From NCBI RefSeq assembly GCF_050003625.1, contig NC_134399.1, positions 35,542,671 through 35,606,670 of the forward strand: a stretch of 64,000 nucleotides of DNA, in the 5' to 3' direction. Shown here piece after piece: positions 20,645 through 32,420 of this stretch (position 1 is its first letter; the number at the start of each line of letters is the position of its first letter). This DNA comes from Haematobia irritans (lineage: Eukaryota > Arthropoda > Insecta > Diptera > Muscidae). The notes below the pieces were generated by a model. The model had not been told where the DNA came from, ran no database searches, and was given only the letters and a program-made list of their open reading frames with translations. The position numbers were made by a program, and so were the translations under genes.

Positions 20645-23445
20645 CTTAAATTTTCTATAGAAATAACATTTTGACAATATTTTCTAAAGAAATAAACTTT
20701 TGACAAAATTTTCTACAGAAATAAAATTTTAACAATTTTTTTATAGAAATAAACTTTTGACAATATTTTCTATATAAATAAAATTTTGACAACACTTTTT
20801 ATAGAAACAAATTTTGATAAAAATTTTCTATATAAATAAAATTTTAACAAAATTTTTCTATAGAAATAAACTTTTGGCAACATTTTCTATAGAAATAAAC
20901 TTTTGACAAAATTTTCTTGAGAAATAAAATTTTAAAATGACAAAATTTTCTATAGAAATAAACTTTTGACAAAATTTTCTATAGAAATAAAATTTTAACA
21001 AAATTTTTCTATCGAAATAAACTTTTGATAAAATTTTCAATAGAAATAAAATTTTGAGAAAATTTTCTATAGAAATAAACTCTTGACAAAATTTTTTATA
21101 GAAATAAACTTTTGACAATATTTTCTATAGACATAAAATTTTGAGAAAATTTTCTATAGAAATAAAATTTTTACAAAATTTTCTATAGTACAAAATTTTC
21201 TATAGAAATAAAATTTTGACAAAATTTTTTATAGAAATAAAATTTTGACAAAGTTATCGTTAGAAAAAAATTTTGGACAAAATTTTCTATAGAAATAAAA
21301 TTTTGACAAAATTTTCTATAGCAATAAAATTTTGACAAAATTTTCTATAGAAATAAAATTTTGACAAAATTTTCTATAGAAATAAAATTTTAAAAAAATT
21401 TTCTATAGCAATACAATTTTGACAAAATTTTTTATAGAAATAAAATTTTGACAAAATTTTCTATAGAAATACAATTTTGACAAAATTTTCTATAGAAATA
21501 AAATTTTGACAAAATTTTCTATAGAAATAAAAGCAAAATTTTCTATAGAAATAAAATTTTGACAAAATTTTCTATAGACATAAAATTTTGACAACATTTT
21601 CTATAGAAATAAAATTTTTACAAAATTTTCTATAGAAATAAAATTCTAAAATGACAAAATTTTCTATAGAAATAAAATTTTGAACATAGAAATAAACTTT
21701 AGACAAAATTTTCTATAGAAATAAACTTTTGACAAAATTTTCTATACAAATAAAATTTTGACAAAATTTTCCATAGAAATAAAATTTTGACAAAATTTTC
21801 TATAGAAATAAAATTTTGACAAAATTTTCTATAGAAATAAAATTTTGACAAAATTTTTTATACAAATAAAATTTTTACAAAGTTTCTCGTTAGAAATTAA
21901 TTTTGGACAAAATTTTCTATAGAAATAAAATTTTGACAAAATTTTCTATAGAAATACAATTTTGATAAAATTTTCTATAGAAATAAAATTTTAAAAAATT
22001 TTTCTATAGCAATAAAATTTTGACAAAATTTTTTATAGAAATAAAATTTTGACAAAATTTTCTATAGAAATAAAATTTTGACAAAATTTTATATAGAAAT
22101 AAAATTTTGACAAAATTTTATATATAAATAAAATTTTGACAAAATTTTCTATAGAAATACAATTTTGACAAATTTTTCTTTAGAAATAAACTTTTGACAA
22201 AATTTTCTATAGAAATAAAATTTTGACAAATTTTCCTATAGAAATAAAATTTTGACAAAATTTTCTAAAGAAATAAAATTTTGACAAAATTTTATATAGA
22301 AATGAAATTTTGACAAAATTTTCTATAGAAATAAAATTTTAAAATGACAAAATTTTCTATAGAAATAAAATTTTGGCACAATTTTCTATGGAAGTAAAAT
22401 TTGATAAAAATGTCTATAGAAATAAAATTTTAGCTAATTTTTATTGAAAAATAAAATTTTGACAAAATTTTCTATAGAAATAAAATTTTGATAATATTTT
22501 CCATAGAAATAAAATGTTGACAAAATTTTCTATAGAAATAAAATTTTGACAAAAATATCAATAGAAATAAACTTTTGACAAAATTTTCTATAGACATAAA
22601 ATTTTTACAAAATTTTCTATAGAAATAAAATTCTAAAATGACAAAATTTTCTATAGAAATAAAATTTTGACAAAATTTTCTATAGAAATAAACTTTAGAC
22701 AAAATTTTCTATAGAAATAAAATTTTGGAAAAAATTTCAATAGAAATAAAGTTTTGACAACATTTTATATAGAAACAAATTTTTATGAAAATTTTCTATA
22801 GAAATAGCATTTTGATAAAAATTTTCTATAGAAATAAACTTTTGACAAAATTTTCTATAGAAATAAAATTTTGGCAAAATTTTCTATAGAAATAAAATTT
22901 TGACAAAATTTTCTATCGAAATAAAATTTTGACAACATTTTCTATAGAAATTCCTATAAAAATAAAAGTTTTAACAAATTTTCTACAGAAACAAAATTTT
23001 GACAAAATTTTCTATAGAAATAAAATTTTGGCACCACTTTCTATAGAAATAAAATTTTGATAAAAATGTCTATAGAAATAAAATTTTGGCTAACTGTTTT
23101 TTTTTAATAAAATTTTGGATAACTTTTATTTAAAAATAAAATTTTGACAAAATTTTCTATAGAAATAAAATTTTGACAAAATTTTCTATAGAAATAGAAT
23201 TTTGACAAAATTTTCTATAGAAAAAAAATTTTGATAAAAATTCCTATAAAAATAAAAATTTAAACAAATTTTCTATAGAAACAAAATTTTAACAAATTTT
23301 CTATAGAAATGAAATTTAGGCAAAATTTTCTATAGAAATAAAATGTTGATAAAAATTTCTACAGAAATAAAATTTTGACAAAATTTTCTATAGAAATAAA
23401 ATTTTGACAAAATTTTCTAAAGGAATAAAATGTTGACTAAATTTA
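20645..23445 (+). repeat. 29-bp minisatellite array 2 (about 2.8 kb)
   Basis: Nearly uninterrupted plus-sense array of roughly 95 units. Variants include AAACTTTTGAC for AAAATTTTGAC, and a recurrent insertion TAAAATGACAAAATTTTC (about 20930, 21645, 22340, 22630, i.e. spaced by about 290-715 bp), which hints at higher-order copying. The reverse frames at 20858-21118 and 22472-22702 (FCQNFISIENF-type repeats) arise because the unit lacks reverse-strand stops. They are not genes. Confidence 0.95.
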
Positions 23446-24023
23446 ATAATTTCTGTTGCAAATTTGTGGGGCCTTCAGAGTCCTGTAGGTGTCGAAAGTT
23501 GTTCACCTCTGGTATATGAAATTTTGTTTCAATTATGAACCGATTTTTTGATGGATAGAATTTGTATAACCCTACAATACAGGAGCGTGAGTATGCGAAT
23601 ATATTTTATAGTTCGCGCGATATGGGTTCCATAATTTTTCCGTTTGCAAAATCTGTGGGGTCAATATTTTTGGGCGGATCCTTGTTTTCGTTTTTTAACT
23701 GCATTCCCTACAATTCTATTCTAGAAGAAACAACGACGTACCTATGTGCTGTAGATTATAATTTGGAATTTCAACAAATACCGAATTATCTCCCAATTTG
23801 TTTTTTTCTTAGCGAACAGCTTTTATCGGCCATATTTTTTTTGAATAATGTTATTACACACACATACTCCTAGCCCTATTTTTGAAAGAAGAAGAATAAT
23901 ATGCAATTATTTATTTTAGAAAATAGTTTTGTTATTGAAAAATATATAAAACCAATATTTTATTTATATTTATCCAACACATATTTTTTCGTCAATTGAA
24001 CTGCTACTCCTTTGATCCTTTGT
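23446..24023. other. No convincing gene; one 103-codon open frame
   Basis: Non-repetitive AT-rich DNA. 23562-23873 (+) is open for 103 codons but shows no recognisable domain and has an unremarkable AT-rich composition. It is probably chance, though a remnant of an element cannot be excluded. Confidence 0.4.
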
Positions 24024-24347
24024 ATATTATCGGAGGGAGCCACCGTGGTGCAATGGTTAGCATGCCCGCCTTGCATACACAAGGTCGTGGGTTCCATTCC
24101 TGCTACGACCGAACACCAAAAAGTTTTTCAACGGTGGATTATCCCACATTAGTGGTTTCACTGCAATGTGGAACGCCGTTCGGACTCGGCTATAAAAAGG
24201 AGGTCTCTTGTCATTGAGCTTAACATGGAATCGGGCAGCACTCAGTGATAAGGGAGAAGTTCACCACTGTGGTATCACAATGGACTGAATAGTCTAAGTA
24301 AGCCTGATACATCGGGCTGCCACCTAACCTATCCAAATATTATCGGA
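24024..24347 (+). mobile_element. SINE with internal deletion and 11-bp TSD
   Basis: SINE body 24035-24336: GGGAGCCACCGTGGTGCAAT head, A box, near-intact B box (GGTTCCATTCC), CGGCTATAAAAAGGAGG, and tail GGGCTGCCACCTAACC. About 60 bp between TTATCCCAC and GTGGTTTCACTG are missing compared with the 61.9-kb copy. ATATTATCGGA flanks it at 24024-24034 and 24337-24347, an 11-bp TSD. Confidence 0.94.
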
Positions 24348-24529
24348 ACAAACATATGATCCGTGTTTGCGTTATAAACCCACACAAATAGTTTTAATAA
24401 ATAAATTATTTCTGAATTCACATTGCAAATGGCGCCATGCTATAAACGTCGCTAGTTTTTCGCACTTTTGATTTTGGAGTTTCAACGCGAAAACCGAACA
24501 GAGTACCAGCCTTTACACCTAAAAGTTGT

Positions 24530-24770
24530 CCAATATGGTACATTTGCAATACAATCCGGCCTACCTCAAAAGAAACTAAATATACCAAGTTCCAAGTCGA
24601 GAGATCGTTTCGGTAGAAAGTTAGTGGACGGACGAACGGACATGACCAAATCGGCTGAAAATTTCACCTCGGCCCAAAATATGTATGTAGGGTCTGCGAC
24701 TAATATTTCAGTGGAAGTACAATGATAGTATACTCCCCTTTCCTCCGAAGAGCGTATAAAAAAGTATTCC
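24530..24770 (-). mobile_element. Diverged DINE-like core fragment
   Basis: In reverse sense it retains the order of the DINE-like 5' region: AAGTTCCAAGTCGAGAGATC, GAAAGTTAGTGGACGGACGA (the GTCY run in complement), AATTTCACCTCGGCCCA, GGTCTGCGACTAATATTTC and a terminal TATAC/GTATA pair near 24729-24760. Divergence is much higher than among copies 1-4. Confidence 0.65.
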
Positions 24771-25277
24771 AGTTTGATTGGAAATACGAAAAGGCTTTTT
24801 TGAGTACTCAATATCTACGATTGATAGAGTCTCTAGGGTCATCCCTAATATGCAATACATTTTGAAGATGTATATGCTAGAAATCATTTTTGCCATGATT
24901 TCAGGAAGAGAAAGGTACCTCAAACAAAAAAACTTACAATAAAAACAATAACAAGAAATGAGTAATGGCAACAAACACTTTTTTTCTTCAAAACTCTCCA
25001 TAGAGTAATAGGTGCGCAAACGCTTTTGGCATTAGCAAGCAAGGTTATTTCAAGACGAAAAAATAACACCTTTGAATTACTATGGCATAAAAAATCAAAC
25101 ACAATAACCAAAACTATTTAAATTGATATTCAATTCGCAATAATCAAGATCAATAGCATTGCGTACAATCAATATTTATTATTTTCTTTCCGGCGAATTT
25201 TTTTGGAGGGAGAATAAAAGAAATCAGTGGCAAAAATTACACAAAAGAAGAAAGACAACTAAAGAAAAAGAAATAAA
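24771..25277. other. No gene seen
   Basis: AT-rich DNA. Overlapping reverse frames at 24566-25111 are unsupported. Confidence 0.5.
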
Positions 25278-26693
25278 ACAAGTATATACAGCAGTAAGTT
25301 CGGCCGGGCCGAATCTTAAATACCCACCACCATGAACCAAATATTAGGGTTTCCTTTGAAATTTCAGGAGGGCTTGAGGACTTGAGGACACTTCCCGAAG
25401 ATAAATTTAAAGATTTCACCTATGAAGACTATATCAGATTTTGGATTTATAAGAACCATTTTTGTTTGAGTTTTAGAGGAATCATTAACATCTCTTGTAA
25501 GTGTGCAAGAAAATTATAAAATAACGTCTTGATTTGAAATCTTAAATCTGTAGAAGTAAAATCTGGAAATTTTACATTGAGTTTCAAGCAATTTTCATGA
25601 TCAGTGCGCCTTCTACACCCTCAAGAAGTGAAGTCGGTCTATATGGAGGCATTACCAAATGGACCGATAAAAACTTAATCCGATACACGTTTTTGTGAGC
25701 CTAAAATACCAGAATATTTACAATTTCAGGCAAATCAGATAAAAACTACGGTTTCTAGAAACCCAAGGAGTTAAATCGGGAGATCGTTCTTATGGGGGCT
25801 ACACAAAAATATGGACCGATACTCACCATTTTCGGCACACCTCTTTGTGACCCGAAAATACCTCTAGATTTCCAATTTCAGGCATATAGGATAAAAACTT
25901 CGGATTCTAGAAGCCCAAGAAGTAAAATTGGGAAATCGATCTATATGGGGGCTATACCAAAATATGGACCGATACTCACCATTTTCGGCACACCTCTTTA
26001 TGGTCCTAAAATACCTCTAGATTTCCAATTTCAGACAAATTGGATAAAAACTACGGTTTCTATAAGCCCAAGACCCCAAATCGGGAGATCGGTCTATATG
26101 GGGGCTATACCAAAATATGGACCGATACTCACAATTTTTGGCACACATATTTGTGGTCCTACAATACCTCTAGGTTTCCAATTTCAGATAAATTGAATAA
26201 AAACTGCGGTTTCTATAAGCCCAAGAAGTAAAATCGGGAGATCGGTCTATATGGGGGCTATACCAAAACATGGACCGATACTCACCATTTTTGGCACACC
26301 TCTTTATGGTCATAAAATACCTCCAGATTTCAAATTTCAGGCAAATTGGATAAAAACTACGATTTCTATAAGCCCAAGACCCCAAATCGGGATGTCGGTT
26401 TATATGGGGACTATATCAAAACCTGGACCGATATAGCCCATCTTCGAACTTGACCTGCCTGCAGACAAAAGACGAGCTTGTGCAAAATTTCAGCACGATT
26501 GCTTCATTATTGAAGACTGTAGCGTGATTACAACAGACAGACAGACGGACAGACGGACATTGTTATATCGTCTTAGAATTTCTCCCTGATCAAGAATATA
26601 TATACTTTATATAGTCGGAAATCGATATTTCGATGTGTTACAAACGGAATGACAAACTTATTATACCCCCGTCACCATTCTGTGGTGGGTATA
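25278..26693 (-). mobile_element. DINE-like element, divergent family B, complete
   Basis: Reverse-oriented element with the same architecture as copies 1-4 but diverged sequence. The 3' end is at 25278-25335 (AACAAGTATATACAGCAGTA and hairpin TTCGGCCGGGCCGAA). A tandem block at 25640-26440 has a period of exactly 153 bp (units aligned at 25792, 25945, 26098, 26251, 26404). The GTCY run in complement is near 26535-26560, (TA)n is AATATATATACTTTATAT near 26592, and the 5' end is TATACCC ... GGGTATA at 26662-26693. Because 153 is divisible by 3 and the unit lacks stops, long frames appear (25792-26436). They are not genes. Confidence 0.85.
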
Positions 26694-26702
26694 ACAAACA
26701 AA

Positions 26703-28783
26703 AAACAAGTATATACGGCCGTAAGTTCGGCCAGGCCGAAGCTTATGTACCCTCCATCATGGATTGCGTAGAAACTTCATCTAAACACTGCCATCCACAA
26801 TCGAATTACTTAAGTTGCGGTAACGCTTGCCGATGGCAAGGTATCTTAAAACCTCCTAACACCATCTTCTAAATTGTATGTAAGTCCATACGTGGTATAT
26901 ATTAAATCAAAAAAGATCGATCCAATACGTATATAATTCAGTTTGACAAAGTAGACATAAAATTTTGACAACATTTTCTACAGAAATAAAATTTTCACAA
27001 AATTTTCAATAGAAATAAAAATTTTGACAAAATTTTCTATAGAAAGAAAATTTTGACAAAAATTTCTACAAAAATAAAATTTTAACAAAATTTTCTATAG
27101 AAATAAACTTTTGACAAAATTTTCTATAGAAATAAAATCTTGGTAGATTATTTTTGGCTCGAGTGGCAACAATGATTATGAACCGAATAAAATTTGAACA
27201 AAATTTTCTGTAGAAATAAAATTTTGACAAAATTTTCTATAGAAATAAAATTTTGACAATGATGAAAATTTTATTATGAACCGAATAAAATTTTAATAAA
27301 ATTTTCTCTAGAAATAAAATTTTGACAAAATTTTCTATAGAAATAAAATTTTGACAAAATTTTCTATAGAAATAAAATTTTGGTAGATTATATTTGGCTC
27401 TAGTGGCAACCATGATTATGAACCGATATGGACCAATTTTTGTGTGATTGGACCAATTTTGGTATGGTTGTTAGCGACCATATACTAACACCACGTTCCT
27501 AATTTGAACCGGATCGGATGAATTTCGCTCCTCCAAGAGGCTCCGGAGGTCAAATCTGGAGAATGTTTTATATGGGCACTATATATAATTATGGACCGAT
27601 GTGGACCAATTTTTGCACGGTTGTTAGAGACCATATACCAATACCATGTACCAAATTTCAGCCGGATCGGATGCAATTTGCTTCTCTTTGAGGCTTCGCA
27701 AGCCAAATCTGGAGATCGGTTTATATGGGGTCTATATATAATTATGAACCGATGTGGACCAATTTTTGCATGGTTGTTAGAGATCATATACCAATATCAT
27801 GTACCAAATTTCAGGCGGATCGGATGAAATTTGCTTCTCTTTGAGGCTCCGCAAGCCAAATCTGGGGATCGCTTTATATGGGGCTATATATAATTATGGA
27901 CCGATGTGGACCAATTTTTGCATGGTTGTTACAGACCATATATCAACACCATGTACCAAATTTCAGCAGGATCGGATGAAATATGCTTCTCTTAGAGGCT
28001 CCACAAGCCAAATCTGGGGATCGGTTTATATGGGGGCTATATATAATTAAGAACCGATATGGACCAATTTTTGCATGGTTGTTACAGACCATATACCAAC
28101 ATCATGTACCAAATTTCAGCCGGACCGGATGAAATTTTCTTCTCTTTGAGGCTCCGCAAGCCAAATCTGGGGATCGGTTTATATGGGGGCTATATATAAT
28201 TATGGACCGATGTGAACCAATTTTTGCATGGTTGTTAGAGACCATATACCAACACTATGTACCAAATTTCAGCCGGATCGGATGAAATTTGCTTCTCTTT
28301 TAGGCTCCGCAAGCCAAATCTGGGGATCGGTTTATATGGGGGCTATATATAATTATGGACCGATGTGGACCAATTTTTGCGTGGTTGTTAGAGACCATAT
28401 ACCAACACCATATACCAAATTTCAGCCGGATCGGATGAAATATGCTTCTGCTAGAGGCTCCACAAGCCAAATCTGAGGGTCCCTTTATATGGGGGCTATA
28501 CGTAAAAGTGGACCGATATGGCCCATTTTCAATACCATCCGACCTACATCGATAACAACTACTTGTGCCAAGTTTCAAGTCGATAGCTTGTTTCGTTCGG
28601 AAGTTAGCGTGATTTCAACAGACGGACGGACGGACGGACGGACGGACGGACATGCTCAGATCGACTCAGAATTTCACCACGACCCAGAATATATACACTT
28701 TATGGGGTCTTAGAGCAATATTTCGATGTGTTACAAACGGAATGACAAAGTTAATATACCCCCATCCTATGATGGAGGGTATA
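26703..28783 (-). mobile_element. DINE-1-like element, copy 3, complete
   Basis: Reverse orientation, starting about 10 bp after element B. The 3' end is at 26703-26760 (CAAGTATATACGGCCGTAAG, hairpin TTCGGCCAGGCCGAA). The 29-bp block at 26945-27395 contains the junction module GGCTCGAGTGGCAAC about 27160 and a second one near 27400, with a partial ATTATGAACCGAATAAAATT repeat between. About seven 153-bp units occupy 27440-28510, the core GACGGACGGACGGACGGACG is near 28620-28650, and the 5' end is TATACCC ... GGAGGGTATA at 28756-28783. Frames in the 153-bp block are by-products of its period. Confidence 0.9.
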
Positions 28784-29748
28784 ATAAAAATAAACACAAA
28801 AATTATTACTAATTTAATTGTTATGGGGCCTGGCTACATAATATTCCTAAATGGTGAAATTTGAAATATTGTTCAAAGTTAAGAGAATGAATTTGTGTGT
28901 GTTTGTGAGAGAAAGAAAAAAGAGATAGAGTATGGAAGTATTATGATGATTTTGTAATCATTCATTTGCATGGGTTGTATGAATAATGGCTTAGTGATAA
29001 GAGAATGAAAAAGTGTGTGTATGCGACAGAGAGAGAGAGAGAGAGAGAATAAGCAGAATATATGACTTATTTTGTAATTATCAGTGGTAGAAATTGCACA
29101 GAGGAAGAAAAGAAAATAAACAAAAATATTTTTGTTTATTTTCTATTATTAAAAAAAAATATATTACTAATTTAAGTGTGGTGGCGCCTGACTACTAAAT
29201 ATTTGTAAATGCTGAAATGTTAAATATAGTTGAGGGATAAGAATATTAAAGATATTGTGTTTGTTTAAGAGAAAAAGAGAAACGATGAAATATGATTTAG
29301 TTCATAATCTTCAATATCGATAGTTCATTTGTCAGAATTCAGATTTTTCGGAGAAAAATAACTGAAGAAAATGAAATAAATGAAAATAAAAAGTAAGCAA
29401 ATATAATAAAAACCAAAATAATTACTAATACAGTTTTTATGAGGCCATGCTACAAATATTCGTAAATGATAAAATTTGAAAAATTTGTCAGGGTTAAACG
29501 AATGAACGAGTGAGCATTTTTTTTGTGTGAGAGAAAGAGAGTAAGAAGGAAATATTGTGGTGTTTGTATGGCTTGTATGAAATAAGGCGTGAGAGAGAGA
29601 AAGAGAGAGAGTAAGGAGAATATATGATGGATTTTGTAATGATCAGTAGCACAAATTGCCTAGAGGAAGGAAGACAACTAAACAAAAGGAAAAAAAACGG
29701 AAAAAGTAACAAATGATAAAAACAAAAATTATTACCAACACTTAAATT
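28784..29748. repeat. Degenerate 260-360-bp tandem repeat with GA microsatellites
   Basis: Units aligned on ATTACTAA at 28804, 29163, 29421 and (as ATTACCAA) 29731, with spacings of about 359, 258 and 310 bp. Each contains a GGCCTGGCTAC-like box, a GTGAGAGAAAGAGAG-type microsatellite and an ATGATG..TTTTGTAAT box. The element at 29749 is inserted in the fourth unit, and the pattern resumes at 30386-30550 and 30790-30985. Confidence 0.7.
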
Positions 29749-30385
29749 CCCAGCAAAAAAATTTGGAAGTTGTTCCAAAGGCACAACTTATAAGTACTTC
29801 CCGAAGATGTACTCCCAATGATGTTCTTTTAACTCCACAGAAAGATCTTTCAATTCAATTTTGTATAACATGCTTTTTTCATAATTTAATTAAGTAATTT
29901 TAACTTTTTTGTTTCAAATGGGTTAAAAACAGAACAAGAATTCATAAAATGGTACAAATTATTTGAATTTTGTCGAAAAAAATGCTAAATACAATCTGGA
30001 AAAATTGTGCACTTTTGAAAATATTTGAGGTCAAACGTTTCAGACAAGTGTTAGAATCCATTAAAAATTATTAAAAAGTATACAAATTATTTATTTGACA
30101 AAATATCACAGAATTTTTTAATTTACATCCAAAACATTGAATTCGGATCACACCTAAAACAGTGATGTAAAATTCTGCTGTTGAAATGGAGGAATTCCAT
30201 CCTATAACCAGCCCATGTCAAATTCATCGTTTCTGCGTCAATTTGGCACTAATTCCGGATCCAAAAAAACATTTCATGGAGGAATTCCGTCCTATAACAA
30301 GCCCATGTCAAATTCATCGTTTCTGCGTCAATTTTGCACTAATTCCAGATCCAAAAAGAACATTTTCATTACTTTTTTTGCTGGG
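29749..30385 (+). mobile_element. CCCAGC-ended MITE, intact 637-bp copy
   Basis: Perfect 13-bp terminal inverted repeats, CCCAGCAAAAAAA at 29749-29761 and TTTTTTTGCTGGG at 30373-30385. No transposase. Near the 3' side, 30186-30275 and 30276-30363 form a 90-bp direct duplication (GGAGGAATTCCATCCTATAA and related), which explains the two overlapping 67-codon frames there. No clear TSD was found, so the superfamily is undetermined. An older copy is at 7026-7912. Confidence 0.85.
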
Positions 30386-30984
30386 TTGATAATAATTTTT
30401 GAGCCTGAAAATAAATAGTGAAATTTTGAAATATGGTTGAGAGATAGTAAAGAAAAAGGGTGTGTATTTGTGAGAGAGGAGAGAGAGATTAAGGAGGAAA
30501 TATAATGGATAGAATATCAGAGAACATAACATAGACTTAGAAAGATGATCCATCGGTGTCAAACGATATTTGGCAGTTCCATAGGGTAAGAATAATCGAG
30601 GACAATAAGAGCAAAACCACGAAAAAACGAAATTTTATATTGAGCAGCATTGCTATTTACGAACAACACAAAAACAAATGCCGGAAAATTAATCTTTGGT
30701 ACTGATTCTTTACGAAAAACTCAAAACGATTCGTCAGAAAATTAATGTTTGGAACTGACACATTTTTTTCCCGGGTACAAGTGGATCATCTTTGTGGCTA
30801 GTGTCTATATAGGATATGAGTTAGGGATAAAATAATGTAAGAGTGTGTGCTTTTTGTGAGAGAGAAAAGTAGCGAGAGAGAGAGAGAACATGGAGAAAAT
30901 ATGATGATTTTTTTAGGCATAAGTGACAAAATTAGTGGAAAGTAAAAAAGATAACTAAACAAAGGAAAATAAACAAAGATAAAA
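30386..30984. repeat. Continuation of the GA-rich degenerate repeat
   Basis: Resumes with AATAATTTTTGAGCCTG, GTGAGAGAGGAGAGAGAG near 30470 and a second GAGAGA run near 30865-30885. A non-repeat segment at 30570-30790 has nothing recognisable. Confidence 0.55.
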
Positions 30985-31630
30985 GTACAAAATAAAATTT
31001 TGAGAAAATTTTCTACAGAAATAAAATTTTGACAAAATTTTCCATAGAAATAAGAGTTTGAGAAAATTTTCTATAGAAATAAGATTTTGAGAAAATTTTC
31101 CATAGATATAAAATTTTGACAAAATTTTCAACAGAAATAATTTCTTTTATTTCTGTAGAAAAAAACATTTTCTATAGAAATAAATTTTTGTCAAATTTTT
31201 CTATAGAAATAAAATTTTGACAAAATTTTCTATAGGAATAACATTTTAACAAAACAGAAATAATATTTTGAGAACATTTTCCATAGAAATAAGATTTTAA
31301 CAAAGTGACAAAATTTTCTATAGAAATAAAATTTTGACAAAATCTTTCTATCGAAATAAAATTTTGGAAAAATTTTCTATCGAAATAAAATTTTGGAAAA
31401 ATTTTCTATAGAAATAAAATTTTGAAAAAAACTCTCTATAGAAATAAAATTTTGGAAAAAAATTTCTATAGAAATAAAATTTTGACAACATTTTCTATAT
31501 ATTTAAAATTTTGACAAAATTTTCTATAGAAATATAAATGTGACAAAATTTTCTGTAAATAAGATTTTGTTGTTTGTTAAAATTTTTTTCCAAATTTTGG
31601 TAGATTATCTTTGTTTCGAGTAGCAACCGT
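30985..31630 (+). repeat. 29-bp minisatellite array 3, with DINE-type junction module
   Basis: Plus-sense units with deletions. The right edge is AAATTTTGGTAGATTATCTT then TTTCGAGTAGCAACCGTGA (31592-31633), which is the same junction that bounds the 29-bp block inside DINE-like copies 2-4. This suggests the array is a relic of such an element. Confidence 0.88.
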
Positions 31631-31635
31631 GAATA

Positions 31636-31930
31636 TTAGGCCAAAAGGTGGAAGGCTGCAGAGGTGGAACAATCGAAGGTCTATGTGGGGAACACTAGGT
31701 GCAAAAGTTTCTGTGGGAAAAATGTAGGTCTCTGTGGGGAACACTAGGCTCAAAGTATTCTGTGGGAAAAGGAGGCCCGAAGGTCTCAGTGGTGGAACAG
31801 TAGGCACAGAGGTCTCTGAGCTTGAACAGTAGGTTAGGTTAGGTTATGTGGCAGCCCGATGTATCAGGCTCACTTAGACTATTCAGTCCATTGTGATACC
31901 ACAGTGGTGAACAGTAGGTCTCTGTGAGGA
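31636..31930 (+). repeat. About 50-bp G-rich minisatellite
   Basis: Four to five diverged units of GGTCTCTGTGGGGAACACTA plus a TTCTGTGGGAAAA segment. Clear starts are at 31677 and 31725. It is interrupted by a SINE/LINE tail fragment. Confidence 0.8.
31823..31919 (-). mobile_element. 5'-truncated SINE/LINE tail with TSD
   Basis: Reverse-sense tail (GGTTAGGTTATGTGGCAGCC ... ATTGTGATACCACAGTGGTG) only about 80 bp long. GAACAGTAGG flanks it at about 31824-31833 and 31909-31918, so this looks like a genuine insertion of a strongly 5'-truncated copy. Its length cannot tell SINE from LINE origin. Confidence 0.8.
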
Positions 31931-32420
31931 AGACATTAAATTTTTTCACTTCTGGGGAAATTGGGATTTTTCAATTTCCCGGGATTTCACTTAAAAATGG
32001 AATAACTCCTATATTTTCTTGAAAAATTATACAAATTGTGAATCTTTTGTCAGTTGTGGTTTCAGGTTTTTTTTCGGAGACAATAGGTGATACCAATTAA
32101 TTTTTTTTAGTTCTGGGGAAATTGAGATGTTTTTAAATTCATCCGGATATCGCTCGAAAAAGGAAAAACACTTATAGTTTTTGGTAAATGAGAAAATATC
32201 ATTTCTGTTGTCATAAGAAGCGTTAGTTTCGGTTTCATTTCTGGGAAATTTGGGATTTTTTCAATTTCCATGGAAATCATATAATTTTAAGTACTGATAT
32301 GGGTATATTTTGTATTTTTATTGGAAATGCTACTTTTTGAGCAAATTTTTTGAAATTCTCTTTGCCTTATGTTTCCCATATAATTTCTCCCAGATATATC
32401 GACGAGGACTCTTAAACTAT
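31931..32420 (+). repeat. TTCTGGGGAAATTGGGA minisatellite, small block
   Basis: Three diverged units begin near 31951, 32113 and 32243 with TTCTGGGGAAATTGGGA-like motifs, each followed by AAATTCCC..GGGATTTC-like sequence. The same family forms the larger block at 39980-41690. Confidence 0.75.

Noticed and set aside
20858..23445. Reverse-strand ORFs encoding FCQNFISIENF-type repeats (also 36822-37100, 38910-39293, 1713-2012)
   Set aside because: They are the three-frame translation of the 29-bp repeat, which lacks stops on that strand. No start context, no conservation beyond the DNA repeat.
20565..23510. hAT element around array 2, with TAGGGATGCCATC on the left and GTTCACCTCTG on the right
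   Set aside because: Each end looks hAT-like alone, but they are not inverted copies of each other and no 8-bp duplication is present.
24035..24336. tRNA gene at the SINE heads (also 46302, 61945)
   Set aside because: The tRNA-like part is joined to a repeated body and a LINE-type tail with TSDs, so it is a SINE.
25792..26436. Tandem-repeat proteins (MGAIPKYGPILTIFGTPLYG-like, and YMGAIYNYGPIW-like in copies 1-4)
   Set aside because: The repeat period of 153 bp is divisible by three, so any stop-free frame stays open. Both strands are open and units carry frameshifting indels elsewhere.
28620..28650. CRISPR-like regular repeats or GTCC/GGAC microsatellite as a separate feature
   Set aside because: It is the GTCY microsatellite of the DINE-like core. 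CRISPR is not expected in a fly nuclear genome and there are no spacers.
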